Below are positions 11,150-17,554 of a stretch of 33,239 nucleotides of DNA, piece by piece. Each line of letters starts with the position of its first letter. Position 1 is the stretch's first letter. The notes beneath the pieces are model-generated. The model did not search any database and had not been told where the DNA came from. It was given only the letters and a program-made list of their open reading frames with translations. The translations under genes were made by a program, and so were the position numbers. This DNA is from Candidatus Iainarchaeum sp. Lineage in GTDB: Archaea > B1Sed10-29 > WALL01. Where the stretch lies: assembly GCA_016939415.1 (NCBI GenBank), contig JAFGGZ010000035.1, forward strand, positions 1-33,239, given 5' to 3'.

Positions 11150-11187
11150 AGGGAGCAATTCCCTTCACCCAAACCCCCTTTATTTTT
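11146..11187 (+). terminator. Hairpin plus T-rich tract after EF-1A
   Basis: GTGAAGGGA (11146-11154) and TCCCTTCAC (11160-11168) form a perfect 9-bp stem with a 5-nt loop, followed after 10 nt by TTTATTTTT (11179-11187). The left arm includes the EF-1A stop codon. The T-rich tract fits archaeal termination; the hairpin may also protect the 3' end. Only 12 nt separate the tract from the rps10 ATG, so read-through or processing could set rps10 levels. Confidence 0.65.
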
Positions 11188-11199
11188 GAGTGATTTGAA

Positions 11200-11508
11200 A
11201 TGCAGGTTGCAACAGTAAAGCTGACAGGTCCGGACTACAAGAAGCTGGACGACGTGTGCGCGCAGATAAAGGATATCTGCAAGAGAACCGGCGCCAAGGT
11301 TAGCGGGCCGATTCCGCTACCAACCAAAAAACTGAAGATTCCGACCCGGAGAAGTCCTTGCGGGGATGGGTCTGAGACCTTCGAGCAATGGGAAATGCGC
11401 ATCCACAAAAGGCTCTTGAACATAGAGACAGACGAGCGCACTCTGCGCCAGGTCATGCGCGTTCAAGTGCCGGACCAAGTCAGCATTGAGATCGAGCTCA
11501 AGGAATGA
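11200..11508 (+). CDS. rps10: Ribosomal protein uS10
   Basis: A 102-aa 30S head protein. Family marks are VKLTGPDYKKLDDVCAQIKDI, the extended loop GPIPLPTKKLKIPTRRSPCGDG, and WEMRIHKRLLNIE. ATG 11200 follows a modest SD-like GAGTGATT. It is the last gene of the left block. In other archaea it commonly follows EF-1A as here. Downstream is a 111-nt spacer with a mixed hairpin and then a tRNA gene. Confidence 0.96.
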   Translation: MQVATVKLTGPDYKKLDDVCAQIKDICKRTGAKVSGPIPLPTKKLKIPTRRSPCGDGSETFEQWEMRIHKRLLNIETDERTLRQVMRVQVPDQVSIEIELKE

Positions 11509-11520
11509 ACTTGATCTTTA

Positions 11521-11551
11521 GAGGTAAAGAGCAGAAGCTCCTCTTTCTGCT
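11521..11551 (+). terminator. Hairpin region downstream of rps10
   Basis: Overlapping inverted repeats: AAAGAG (11526-11531) pairs with CTCTTT (11541-11546), or alternatively AGCAGAA (11530-11536) pairs with TTCTGCT (11545-11551). No T tract follows directly. It may be a terminator or an mRNA 3'-end stabiliser between rps10 and the tRNA. Confidence 0.35.
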
Positions 11552-11578
11552 AATCGGTAGCCCACCCAGCCATCAACA

Positions 11579-11586
11579 TTTTTAAG
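11579..11586 (+). promoter_or_regulatory. TATA box of tRNA-Ser
   Basis: TTTTTAAG centred near 11582 would place transcription start near 11609, about 11 nt before the mature tRNA 5' end at 11620. No other A/T-rich box exists in this spacer. Confidence 0.55.
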
Positions 11587-11619
11587 AAAGCGACTAATAG
11601 AGGTATCAGCGAACATTTT

Positions 11620-11704
11620 GCTGCGGTGGCGGAGTCCGGTTAACGCGCTGGCCTTGAGAGCCAGTGGGCGCAAGCCCGTGCAGGTTCAAATCCTGCCCGC
11701 AGCG
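11620..11704 (+). tRNA. tRNA-Ser (anticodon UGA)
   Basis: An 85-nt type II tRNA. Acceptor GCTGCGG (11620-11626) pairs with CCGCAGC (11697-11703). Anticodon stem CTGGC/GCCAG encloses loop CTTGAGA with anticodon TGA (11655-11657), reading UCA serine codons. The long variable arm GGGC-GCAA-GCCC and discriminator G (11704) are serine features (leucine tRNAs have A). T arm is GCAGG-TTCAAAT-CCTGC; the D stem is GCG/CGC. CCA is not encoded and there is no intron. Confidence 0.96.
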
Positions 11705-11848
11705 CCTTTCCAAGGAAGGGGAACACTGATTCCCCAAAGCATCCTCCCCACTACAAAACAGCGAGCGTGAGCGAGCAAGTGCTTGCTTGCAAAGCAAGCA
11801 ACGATAGATTTCCCAGGCTTTTTCCGCTCTAAAAGCGGAAAAAGGCTG
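11705..11848. repeat. Hairpin-rich non-coding spacer after tRNA-Ser
   Basis: No gene is visible. The spacer holds three perfect hairpins: GGGGAA-CACTGA-TTCCCC (11718-11735), TTGCTTGC-AAA-GCAAGCAA (11783-11801) preceded by a repetitive GCGAGCGTGAGCGAGC stretch, and an 11-bp stem (11818-11844). The first may end tRNA transcription; the middle one resembles a short palindromic intergenic repeat. I cannot tell whether it recurs elsewhere in the genome. Confidence 0.5.
11818..11844 (-). terminator. Terminator-like hairpin after the minus-strand gene
   Basis: CTTTTTCCGCT (11818-11828) and AGCGGAAAAAG (11834-11844) form a perfect 11-bp stem with a 5-nt loop, only 4 nt beyond the stop codon of the minus-strand gene at 11849. 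It carries a T5 run on either strand, so it could act in both directions between tRNA-Ser and the convergent gene. Confidence 0.6.
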
Positions 11849-12754
11849 TTACACAATCTCCACTCTTCGCATGTTCGGCACCTTCTCGCGCGAAGTCGAA
11901 AAAGGCGACGTGAACCTGCCGGGGAGAGTCACCAGCCACAAAGACTGACCCTCCTTTACGTGCGAGTCCACAACAAGCGAGGGAAAGCCCTGCTTTAACA
12001 CAGTCCTCAGGCTACTGGACGCCGGGCCGGGAGGCGTGGCGGCAGAAGCAGACTTGAACTGGATGTGGAGTGCAGCCACTCCATTGTTCTCAAGAAAAGG
12101 CACTAAGTTACGGTAGCCCATATTCTCTTTCCTCGACAAGTACGGCGGCATAGGCACGAGCTCAAGACTGCCATCATCCTGCCTCACAGCCCTCACAAGC
12201 CTCCGGCCCTCCGCATCAGACAAGGAAGCAGTCGATGAGAACGCTTTACTGCCCTTCTTCTCATCCCAATCGCTCATCGAAAACAGTTTCCTGGCATGTT
12301 CACTGCGAATGAATACCCTGCGCGCCGAATCGAACATGGACGAGATTTCAGCCCACCTGGGGGTGTTCGTTACGCTTTCGCGCAGCTCGGCCAGGGGCTT
12401 GACCACGCGATCCTCGAAATCCTTGTACATTGCATCCTTTTTCAACGCATCCCCGACAGCCGGGTTATCATCATAGCCAGCGCCATGCGCAAGGTTAGAA
12501 AAATCGCGCTCCACCTCCGGCTTGCTTTCCAAGACATCGTGGTTGTCGTAAAACAAGTAATGATGAAGATCAGTCAAGACATCGTGGACGCGGGCGAGCG
12601 CAAGAAGCGAGCCCTCGACCTCGTAATCCGAAAGCGCGTTCTCCAGCTCCTTAAAGCCTTGCTTGGCCTCAGCAGTAATGACGAACCGTTTATCGCGCTC
12701 GAGTTCCTGAGCCAGGTGAAGCATTTGCCTCAGCCTTTGAGGGTCAATATGCAT
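11849..12754 (-). CDS. Protein of unknown function (301 aa)
   Basis: The only minus-strand gene in the window. I recognise no family. The N-terminal ~150 residues look mainly helical and charged (RLRQMLHLAQELERDKRF, EVEGSLLALARVHDVLTDLHHYLFYD). The C-terminal half looks more mixed alpha/beta (LVRAVRQDDGSLELVPMPPYL; GQSLWLVTLPGRF). No signal peptide, membrane segment or Cys clusters, so probably cytoplasmic. The ORF opens at TTG 12769, but ATG 12754 lies about 26 nt from the centre of a TTTTAAAA box with no SD, indicating a leaderless mRNA. The 154-aa ORF on the opposite strand is judged a shadow. It is convergent with tRNA-Ser and divergent from the exported protein gene. Confidence 0.75.
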   Translation of the reverse strand: MHIDPQRLRQMLHLAQELERDKRFVITAEAKQGFKELENALSDYEVEGSLLALARVHDVLTDLHHYLFYDNHDVLESKPEVERDFSNLAHGAGYDDNPAVGDALKKDAMYKDFEDRVVKPLAELRESVTNTPRWAEISSMFDSARRVFIRSEHARKLFSMSDWDEKKGSKAFSSTASLSDAEGRRLVRAVRQDDGSLELVPMPPYLSRKENMGYRNLVPFLENNGVAALHIQFKSASAATPPGPASSSLRTVLKQGFPSLVVDSHVKEGQSLWLVTLPGRFTSPFSTSREKVPNMRRVEIV

Positions 12755-12776
12755 GCATAAGTAATGCAAAACCAGG

Positions 12777-12784
12777 TTTTAAAA
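12777..12784. promoter_or_regulatory. Palindromic TATA box of a divergent promoter
   Basis: TTTTAAAA reads the same on both strands. On the minus strand its centre is about 26 nt from ATG 12754, ideal for a leaderless transcript. On the plus strand it would start transcription near 12807, 18 nt before ATG 12825; alternatively ATTATTTA (12800-12807) serves the plus gene and gives leaderless initiation at ATG 12831. Confidence 0.6.
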
Positions 12785-12824
12785 GCTGTCGGGGAAACCA
12801 TTATTTACCTCAGCGCCCCCAAAC

Positions 12825-13598
12825 ATGAGTATGCGGTTGCTTTTGGCAATACTCTTGGTTTCAGCCGCGCTGGCTGCTTGCGACTACTCAGTTACGAGCA
12901 TGGCCATCGGCTCGAAAGCAGACTGCTCAGACGCAATGCCTGTGGAACAGGCACGCGTGTACGCGGGCGAAGACTACTACGTGTGCGGCGCTCTGGACAT
13001 CGGAGGCGCGCGCATAAGCGCTTACGAAGAGAGCATCATGCCGCAGCAGGAAGCAGACACTCGCGCGCAAGGCAGGTTCATACTACACGGCAAGGCCAAC
13101 ACAGAAAAGTGGGGAGTGTACTACATCAAGCTTGAATTGGAAGAACCGTGCGAAGGAGAACTGATGCAAGTGCCTGTCGAAGTCAGGACGCGGTGCGTCC
13201 AACTACCTCCCAGCACAGTCCAAGCAGTGCCGAACGCGGTCGAGGAAGGTAAGTCATTCGCGATAGAAGTCGCGAACGCAGACAAAGACCTGGACATGCA
13301 GATCCAGGGACTGGCAATGCCGATAACAGCAAGGATAGTGCAGGGAGAGAAGTGGACGCGCAGCGTGACAAGCCAAGAGTGCGCGCCAGCAGGACAGGCC
13401 TGCACCTTGCGCTTCAGCTTCGTTGAGGCCGAGCACCCCATCTGCAGGCACGACGGCAGCGCAATAGAAGTCAGGGTGCGTGAGGAGCAGCAGGCAACAA
13501 GCACAAGCATCACGGACCCCACGCTCGGCATAGCAGTGATGGCCGCAGTCGTCATAGTCGGCACTGGAGCGGGCGTGTTCGCGCTCTCCAGAGCGTGA
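12825..13598 (+). CDS. Exported, membrane-anchored protein of unknown function (257 aa)
   Basis: The N-terminus MSMRLLLAILLVSAALAAC is a signal peptide ending in a lipobox-like LAAC (Cys about 19). The C-terminus has a hydrophobic segment (GIAVMAAVVIVGTGAGVFAL) followed only by SRA. The middle, which would face outside, contains eight Cys counting the lipobox one and a beta-strand-like pattern, with a Pro/Thr-rich junction and a Ser/Thr stretch before the anchor. I recognise no family; an Ig-like cell-surface domain is only a guess. Two starts are possible, ATG 12825 and ATG 12831; the second fits leaderless initiation from ATTATTTA. It is divergent from the minus-strand unknown gene, and a 6-bp hairpin follows before the archease operon. 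Confidence 0.75.
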   Translation: MSMRLLLAILLVSAALAACDYSVTSMAIGSKADCSDAMPVEQARVYAGEDYYVCGALDIGGARISAYEESIMPQQEADTRAQGRFILHGKANTEKWGVYYIKLELEEPCEGELMQVPVEVRTRCVQLPPSTVQAVPNAVEEGKSFAIEVANADKDLDMQIQGLAMPITARIVQGEKWTRSVTSQECAPAGQACTLRFSFVEAEHPICRHDGSAIEVRVREEQQATSTSITDPTLGIAVMAAVVIVGTGAGVFALSRA

Positions 13599-13609
13599 GC
13601 GGGGCTAAG

Positions 13610-13627
13610 TCAGGGTGCGGCCCCTGA
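13610..13627 (+). terminator. Short hairpin between exported protein and archease
   Basis: TCAGGG-TGCGGC-CCCTGA is a perfect 6-bp stem with a 6-nt loop, 12 nt after the previous stop. No T tract follows, so terminator function is weakly supported. Confidence 0.3.
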
Positions 13628-13635
13628 ACTTAAGG
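13628..13635 (+). promoter_or_regulatory. TATA-like box of the archease-RtcB operon
   Basis: ACTTAAGG is centred about 26 nt before ATG 13657, the spacing seen at other leaderless starts in this island. It is a weaker match to a TATA consensus than the other boxes. Confidence 0.4.
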
Positions 13636-13656
13636 CATGCTAACGAAGGGATGAGT

Positions 13657-14073
13657 ATGGGCTACAAGTACGTTGATGAAATCACGTCAGACGTCATGTT
13701 CGAAGTCAAGGCAAAGACCTTCGAAGAAGTGCTTTCAGACGCGGCGAAAGCAATGCTCAACATCATGTACGACATCAGCAAGGTCAACCCGCAAAAGGAA
13801 GTCATCATACGGACAGAAGGCGATGACGAGAAAGAAGCCCTGCACAACTGGCTGTCGGAAGTGCTTGCCCAGTGGGAGATAGCGGGCCTCATGCTCTCGG
13901 AATTCGACGTGAAAGTTACCAGGAAAAACGGCGTGGGAATAGAAGCAGTGGCGAGAGGCGAGCCCACCAAAAACGACATGATCCAAACACTGGTGAAAGG
14001 CGTGACATACTACAAGTACGACCTCAAGAAGGCGAAAGACGGGTACACAGCAACAGTGGTAGTGGACATATGA
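13657..14073 (+). CDS. Archease (RtcB activator)
   Basis: A 138-aa archease-family protein; archeases help guanylylation and turnover of the tRNA ligase RtcB, encoded two genes downstream. Evidence is the N-terminal YKYVDEITSDVMFEVKAKTFEEVLSDAAKAMLNIM, the middle NWLSEVLAQWEIAGLML, VKGVTYYKYDL, and the C-terminal TATVVVDI, whose penultimate Asp is a conserved metal-binding position. The usual DHTAD motif reads DEITSD: the His is Ile, while the Asp residues remain. Start choice is between ATG 13651 and 13657; 13657 fits a leaderless start and normal length, and AAGGG precedes it as a possible SD. Its stop overlaps the next ATG. Confidence 0.9.
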   Translation: MGYKYVDEITSDVMFEVKAKTFEEVLSDAAKAMLNIMYDISKVNPQKEVIIRTEGDDEKEALHNWLSEVLAQWEIAGLMLSEFDVKVTRKNGVGIEAVARGEPTKNDMIQTLVKGVTYYKYDLKKAKDGYTATVVVDI

Positions 14074-14615
14074 TGCAGGGCTCGAGCTACAGGGAAAGAG
14101 AACTAGAACTCATAAGACTAAAACTGGTAATGAGGCTGAGGATCAAGAAAGGAGACGAAGTCTTGGAGATAGGTTCTGGGAAAGGAGGGACATCCCTGCT
14201 GATAGCCGCAGCCACCCACGCCAAAGTCACGGGAGTAGAACCAGACAAGGAGTTCCTTCGCATTTCCAGGAAGTGGGCGAAAGACCTCGGTATAAACGCG
14301 GCTTTCAAGCCCATGCCATTCGATGGAACAATCTCCCTCAAAGACAAGTACGACTTCGTGATCCTATCAGCGGTACTGCACCACACAGAAGAAAGAACAG
14401 GATTGAGGATAGTATCAGAAGCAGTCCGACTCACCAAGAAAGGAGGATGCATCGGCATCCTGGAGCATAGGAAAGTAAGCAAGAGCCGCGTGCACAAAAG
14501 CCAGTGGAGCGTTGCGAAACTAAGGAAATCCCTCGGAAAGAGCAGCGCCAAAGTCATCAGCACGGAAAGCGCCGGAAAGAACAGCTTCATAATCGTGGCG
14601 AAGGTGATGGAATGA
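14070..14615 (+). CDS. Class I SAM-dependent methyltransferase, substrate unknown
   Basis: A 181-aa Rossmann-fold methyltransferase. Motif I is VLEIGSGKGGTSLLIAAA (about residues 31-48), the acidic ribose-binding position is in VTGVEPDKE, and motif IV is YDFVILSAVLHH, followed by a KKGGCIGILEH strand. No target-recognition domain is present. The start ATG overlaps the archease stop (ATGATG) and the stop overlaps the RtcB start, so it is translationally coupled into an RNA-ligase operon. This suggests RNA, RtcB or archease as substrate, but that is inference; the fold alone cannot distinguish RNA, protein or small-molecule methylation. The long upstream part of the ORF-track entry is a shadow of archease. 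Confidence 0.88.
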   Translation: MMQGSSYRERELELIRLKLVMRLRIKKGDEVLEIGSGKGGTSLLIAAATHAKVTGVEPDKEFLRISRKWAKDLGINAAFKPMPFDGTISLKDKYDFVILSAVLHHTEERTGLRIVSEAVRLTKKGGCIGILEHRKVSKSRVHKSQWSVAKLRKSLGKSSAKVISTESAGKNSFIIVAKVME

Positions 14616-17521
14616 AGGAAAAACTCGAGAAAGTGTCGGACTGCAAGTGGAGAATCCCGAAGACCGCGCGAGACAGGATGCGCGTGGACGCAGTCGTGTA
14701 CGGCTCGCAAAAGATCATTGACCAAGCAGAAGACGCTGCAATAGAGCAACTCACCAACGTAGCCTGCCTCCCAGGCATCATGGAGCCAGTCGCAGGCATG
14801 CCGGACATTCACTGGGGCTACGGCCTCCCCATGGGCGCGGTAGGCGCGTTCGACGCGGAAGAAGGCGTTATCAGCGCGGGCTGCACGGGCTTCGACATAA
14901 ACTGCCTTCCTGCTGGGACAAAGGTTCTGCATGAATTCGGTTACAGAAAGAACATAGAATCATTCGAAGAGACATTTACAAAGGACAGGATTAAGTGTTT
15001 GAACCCCACGTCAAAACTAAAGAACACGGAGATTGCACTGTTTCTTAAGAAGAAGCAAAAAACTGTCATCGAGCTCGTGACAAAGGCAGGGCATAAGATC
15101 CAGGCAACGAAAGACCACCCATTCTTTACAAGAATGGGCATGAGAGAACTCAGGTATATTGCAGAAGGAGAAAGCGTTTCCGTCTTCCCGTTCCAAGGAG
15201 TCGAATACGAAAAGCCAGCAAGCGGCATAATCATTGAACACGAGCAGGTTGGCGCGAGTGTTCGCAAAGAACTGGAACAGAAGCACTTGCTCCCTCTGAC
15301 GCATGACAACGAAAAACTTCCTTATCTTCTCAAGTTGATGGGGTTCATAACCGGAGACGGCTGTGTGTACTGCAGCAAGGGACATTTCTTTGTATGCTTT
15401 TATGGAGAAAAAGAAGATCTTGAAGTAATAAGAGAGGATGTCAAGCGATTGGGATTCAAACCCGGGGTGATAAGCTCGAGAAATAGGAAACACAACATAA
15501 AAACATCATACGGCAACGTGGTCTTTGAACATCTAGAGAACACGTTCCGAGTATCCTCGAAAGCCCTATACGTCCTGCTTGAAACCCTTGGATTGACAAC
15601 AGGCAACAAAGTCAGAAAGGAAATGCTCGTCCCCGCGTGGGTGCTCAAGTGTCCTAAGTGGCAAAAAAGGCTTTACTTGGCAACGTTGTTCGGAGCTGAA
15701 CTTACCACTCCTTCCACCGTGACAAAACACGGTTATAACTTTTACGGACAAGTGCTTTCAATGAACAAAGAGAAAGGCCTGCTAGCAAATGGAAAGCGAT
15801 TCATGAAGCAGGTACAGGATCTCCTGAAAGAATTCGGTATTAAGAGTACGCTGCTAAAGGAGCGGAAAGAGTATGTTAACAAGGAAGGGATCGAATCGTA
15901 TAGGTTAAGGCTGCAGATCTCTGCCACGTCAGATAATTTGCTAAGACTATGGAGCACCATCGGGTTTGAATACAACAAAGAAAAGATGTTCAAAGCAAAT
16001 GCTGCGCTACAATACCTAAAGCTTAAACAGATAATAATATCCGAAAGGGAAAGAGCCCAAGATCAAATAAGGAAAATGAAAAAGCAGCACAAGCCATTCA
16101 AAGAAACTCTCTCCCTCAAAAGCGAGTACGTGAACCAAAGATTCCTCCAACGCTCATACTACGAAAAAAGTGGGATGCCAAGAGTGACCCATAAGTTTGA
16201 AACATTCGAAGAGTTTCTGAAGAACAGCACCGAAGGATTAGGAAAAACAGGGCAAGTATGGGACGCCATCGTAAAAATGCGGGAAATACCACACAATGGC
16301 CTTGTTTATGACTTCACAGTCGCTGATGAGAACCACAACTTCATCGCAAACAATTTCATGGTCTCTAACTGCGGCATCCACATGATACGAACAGACCTCA
16401 CAGCAAAAGAAGTGACCCCCAAACTCGATGAACTCGTGGAAACACTGTTCACCAAAGTCCCGTGCGGCGTCGGGTCGGAAAGCAAGCTACGCATCACAGG
16501 AGACGAATTCGACGAAGTCCTCACCACCGGCGCGGTCTGGGCGAAGGAAAACGGCTTCGCGACAGAAGACGACATCAAGCACATGGAAGAAGAAGGCAGG
16601 ATGGACGGCGCGGACCCATCAAAAATCAGCGACACAGCGAGAAAGCGCGGGCGCTCGCAGATGGGCACGCTCGGAGCGGGGAACCACTTCCTCGAAGTAC
16701 AGAAAGTGGACGACATCTATGACAAGAAAGCGGCAAAAGCCTTCGGAGTGGAGAGCAAGGACCAGGCAATCATCATGCTTCACTGCGGCTCTCGCGGATT
16801 CGGCCACCAAGTCGCCACAGACTACCTGAAAATCCACGAGAAAGCAGCCAAGAAATACGACATCTGGCTGCCGGACCCGCAGCTCGTGTGCGCGCCGACC
16901 ACGAGCCCGGAAGGACAAGCATACTTCAAGGCAATGAAGTGCGCAGTCAACTACGCCTTCTGCAACCGCACAGTCATGACGCACTGGGTGAGGGAAAGCT
17001 TTGCCCAAGTCTTCAAGCAGGACTGGGAATCGCTGGGAATGAAAACCATTTACGACGTCGCGCACAACATATGCAAGCTCGAGAAGCACAAGATCGGCGG
17101 CGAGACAAGGGAACTGTACGTGCACAGGAAAGGCGCGACCAGGTCACTGCCAGCAGGCCACGAACTGGTGCCGGACACGTACCGGCAGGTCGGCCAGCCA
17201 GTGCTCATCGCAGGATCCATGGGCACTGCATCGCACATACTAGTAGGCGCGGAAAAAGCAGCAGAGTCGTTCTACTCATCGTGCCACGGCGCGGGAAGAA
17301 CCATGTCCCGCCACGCAGCCATACGAGAGTTCTGGGGGGAGGACGTCAGGAAAAAACTCGCTGAAAAAGGCATAAAAGCCAAGTCCACCCACCCGAAAGT
17401 GCTATCAGAAGAAGCGCCGGAAGCGTACAAGGACGTTGATGAAGTCATAGAATCAGTGCACTGCGCAGGCCTATCCTCAAAAGTCGTGCGCGTAACACCC
17501 ATGGGCGTTGTCAAGGGCTAA
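14612..17521 (+). CDS. rtcB: tRNA-splicing ligase RtcB containing an intein
   Basis: A 969-aa precursor. Removing residues 98-586 (intein) leaves a 480-aa RtcB, the normal archaeal length. RtcB joins RNA 2',3'-cyclic phosphate ends to 5'-OH ends, e.g. tRNA exon halves. Extein marks are GFDIN^CGIHMIRTDL (metal-binding Asp95 and Cys98), LGAGNHFLEVQ, LHCGSRGFGHQ, YDVAHN, VHRKGATRS (with the guanylylated His in VYDVAHN/VHRKG-type active-site blocks of the family) and the C-terminal MGVVKG. ATG 14612 overlaps the methyltransferase stop and follows AAGGTGAT. The 36 residues before it in the ORF track are a shadow. Archease and a methyltransferase precede it in the same coupled operon. Confidence 0.97.
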   Translation: MKEKLEKVSDCKWRIPKTARDRMRVDAVVYGSQKIIDQAEDAAIEQLTNVACLPGIMEPVAGMPDIHWGYGLPMGAVGAFDAEEGVISAGCTGFDINCLPAGTKVLHEFGYRKNIESFEETFTKDRIKCLNPTSKLKNTEIALFLKKKQKTVIELVTKAGHKIQATKDHPFFTRMGMRELRYIAEGESVSVFPFQGVEYEKPASGIIIEHEQVGASVRKELEQKHLLPLTHDNEKLPYLLKLMGFITGDGCVYCSKGHFFVCFYGEKEDLEVIREDVKRLGFKPGVISSRNRKHNIKTSYGNVVFEHLENTFRVSSKALYVLLETLGLTTGNKVRKEMLVPAWVLKCPKWQKRLYLATLFGAELTTPSTVTKHGYNFYGQVLSMNKEKGLLANGKRFMKQVQDLLKEFGIKSTLLKERKEYVNKEGIESYRLRLQISATSDNLLRLWSTIGFEYNKEKMFKANAALQYLKLKQIIISERERAQDQIRKMKKQHKPFKETLSLKSEYVNQRFLQRSYYEKSGMPRVTHKFETFEEFLKNSTEGLGKTGQVWDAIVKMREIPHNGLVYDFTVADENHNFIANNFMVSNCGIHMIRTDLTAKEVTPKLDELVETLFTKVPCGVGSESKLRITGDEFDEVLTTGAVWAKENGFATEDDIKHMEEEGRMDGADPSKISDTARKRGRSQMGTLGAGNHFLEVQKVDDIYDKKAAKAFGVESKDQAIIMLHCGSRGFGHQVATDYLKIHEKAAKKYDIWLPDPQLVCAPTTSPEGQAYFKAMKCAVNYAFCNRTVMTHWVRESFAQVFKQDWESLGMKTIYDVAHNICKLEKHKIGGETRELYVHRKGATRSLPAGHELVPDTYRQVGQPVLIAGSMGTASHILVGAEKAAESFYSSCHGAGRTMSRHAAIREFWGEDVRKKLAEKGIKAKSTHPKVLSEEAPEAYKDVDEVIESVHCAGLSSKVVRVTPMGVVKG
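14903..16369 (+). mobile_element. RtcB intein with LAGLIDADG homing endonuclease
   Basis: A 489-codon in-frame protein intron. Block A begins at Cys1 (CLPAGTKVL), block B is GHKIQATKDHPFF (TxxH), and the end is YDFTVADENHNFIANNFMVSN followed by Cys+1 of RtcB. Endonuclease motifs are LLKLMGFITGDGCV and LYLATLFGAELTTPS, each keeping an acidic residue, so the endonuclease may be active. The penultimate intein residue is Ser where His is usual. Base and codon use is visibly more A/T rich than in the flanking exteins. Inteins at this same RtcB Cys are known in M. jannaschii and P. horikoshii. All splicing residues other than the penultimate one look intact. Confidence 0.95.
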
Positions 17522-17523
17522 GA

Positions 17524-17531
17524 TTTAAATA
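17524..17531 (+). promoter_or_regulatory. TATA box, leaderless promoter after rtcB
   Basis: TTTAAATA is centred about 27 nt before ATG 17555, and there is no SD in between. This fits a leaderless transcript for the membrane-anchored protein gene. The box begins 3 nt after the rtcB stop codon. Confidence 0.65.
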
Positions 17532-17554
17532 AACGCTCCTCGTTGCAGAAAGCA

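Noticed and set aside
11760-11801. CRISPR-like or insertion-sequence repeat after tRNA-Ser
   Set aside because: Only one short palindrome and a degenerate GAGCG repeat are visible, with no regular spacers, no Cas genes and no transposase.
12296-12760. 154-aa plus-strand ORF opposite the unknown minus-strand gene
   Set aside because: It lies entirely inside the longer 301-aa frame on the other strand, has no SD or TATA at the right distance, and its translation looks like an antisense shadow.
14504-14611. 36-residue N-terminal extension of RtcB in the ORF track
   Set aside because: It is a shadow of the methyltransferase gene; ATG 14612 has an SD and gives Asp95/Cys98 numbering equal to known RtcB.
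14612-17521. RtcB as a fusion of RtcB with another enzyme
   Set aside because: The 489-aa internal part has intein blocks at both ends, LAGLIDADG motifs, and sits between conserved halves of a single RtcB; it is an intein and not a fusion domain.
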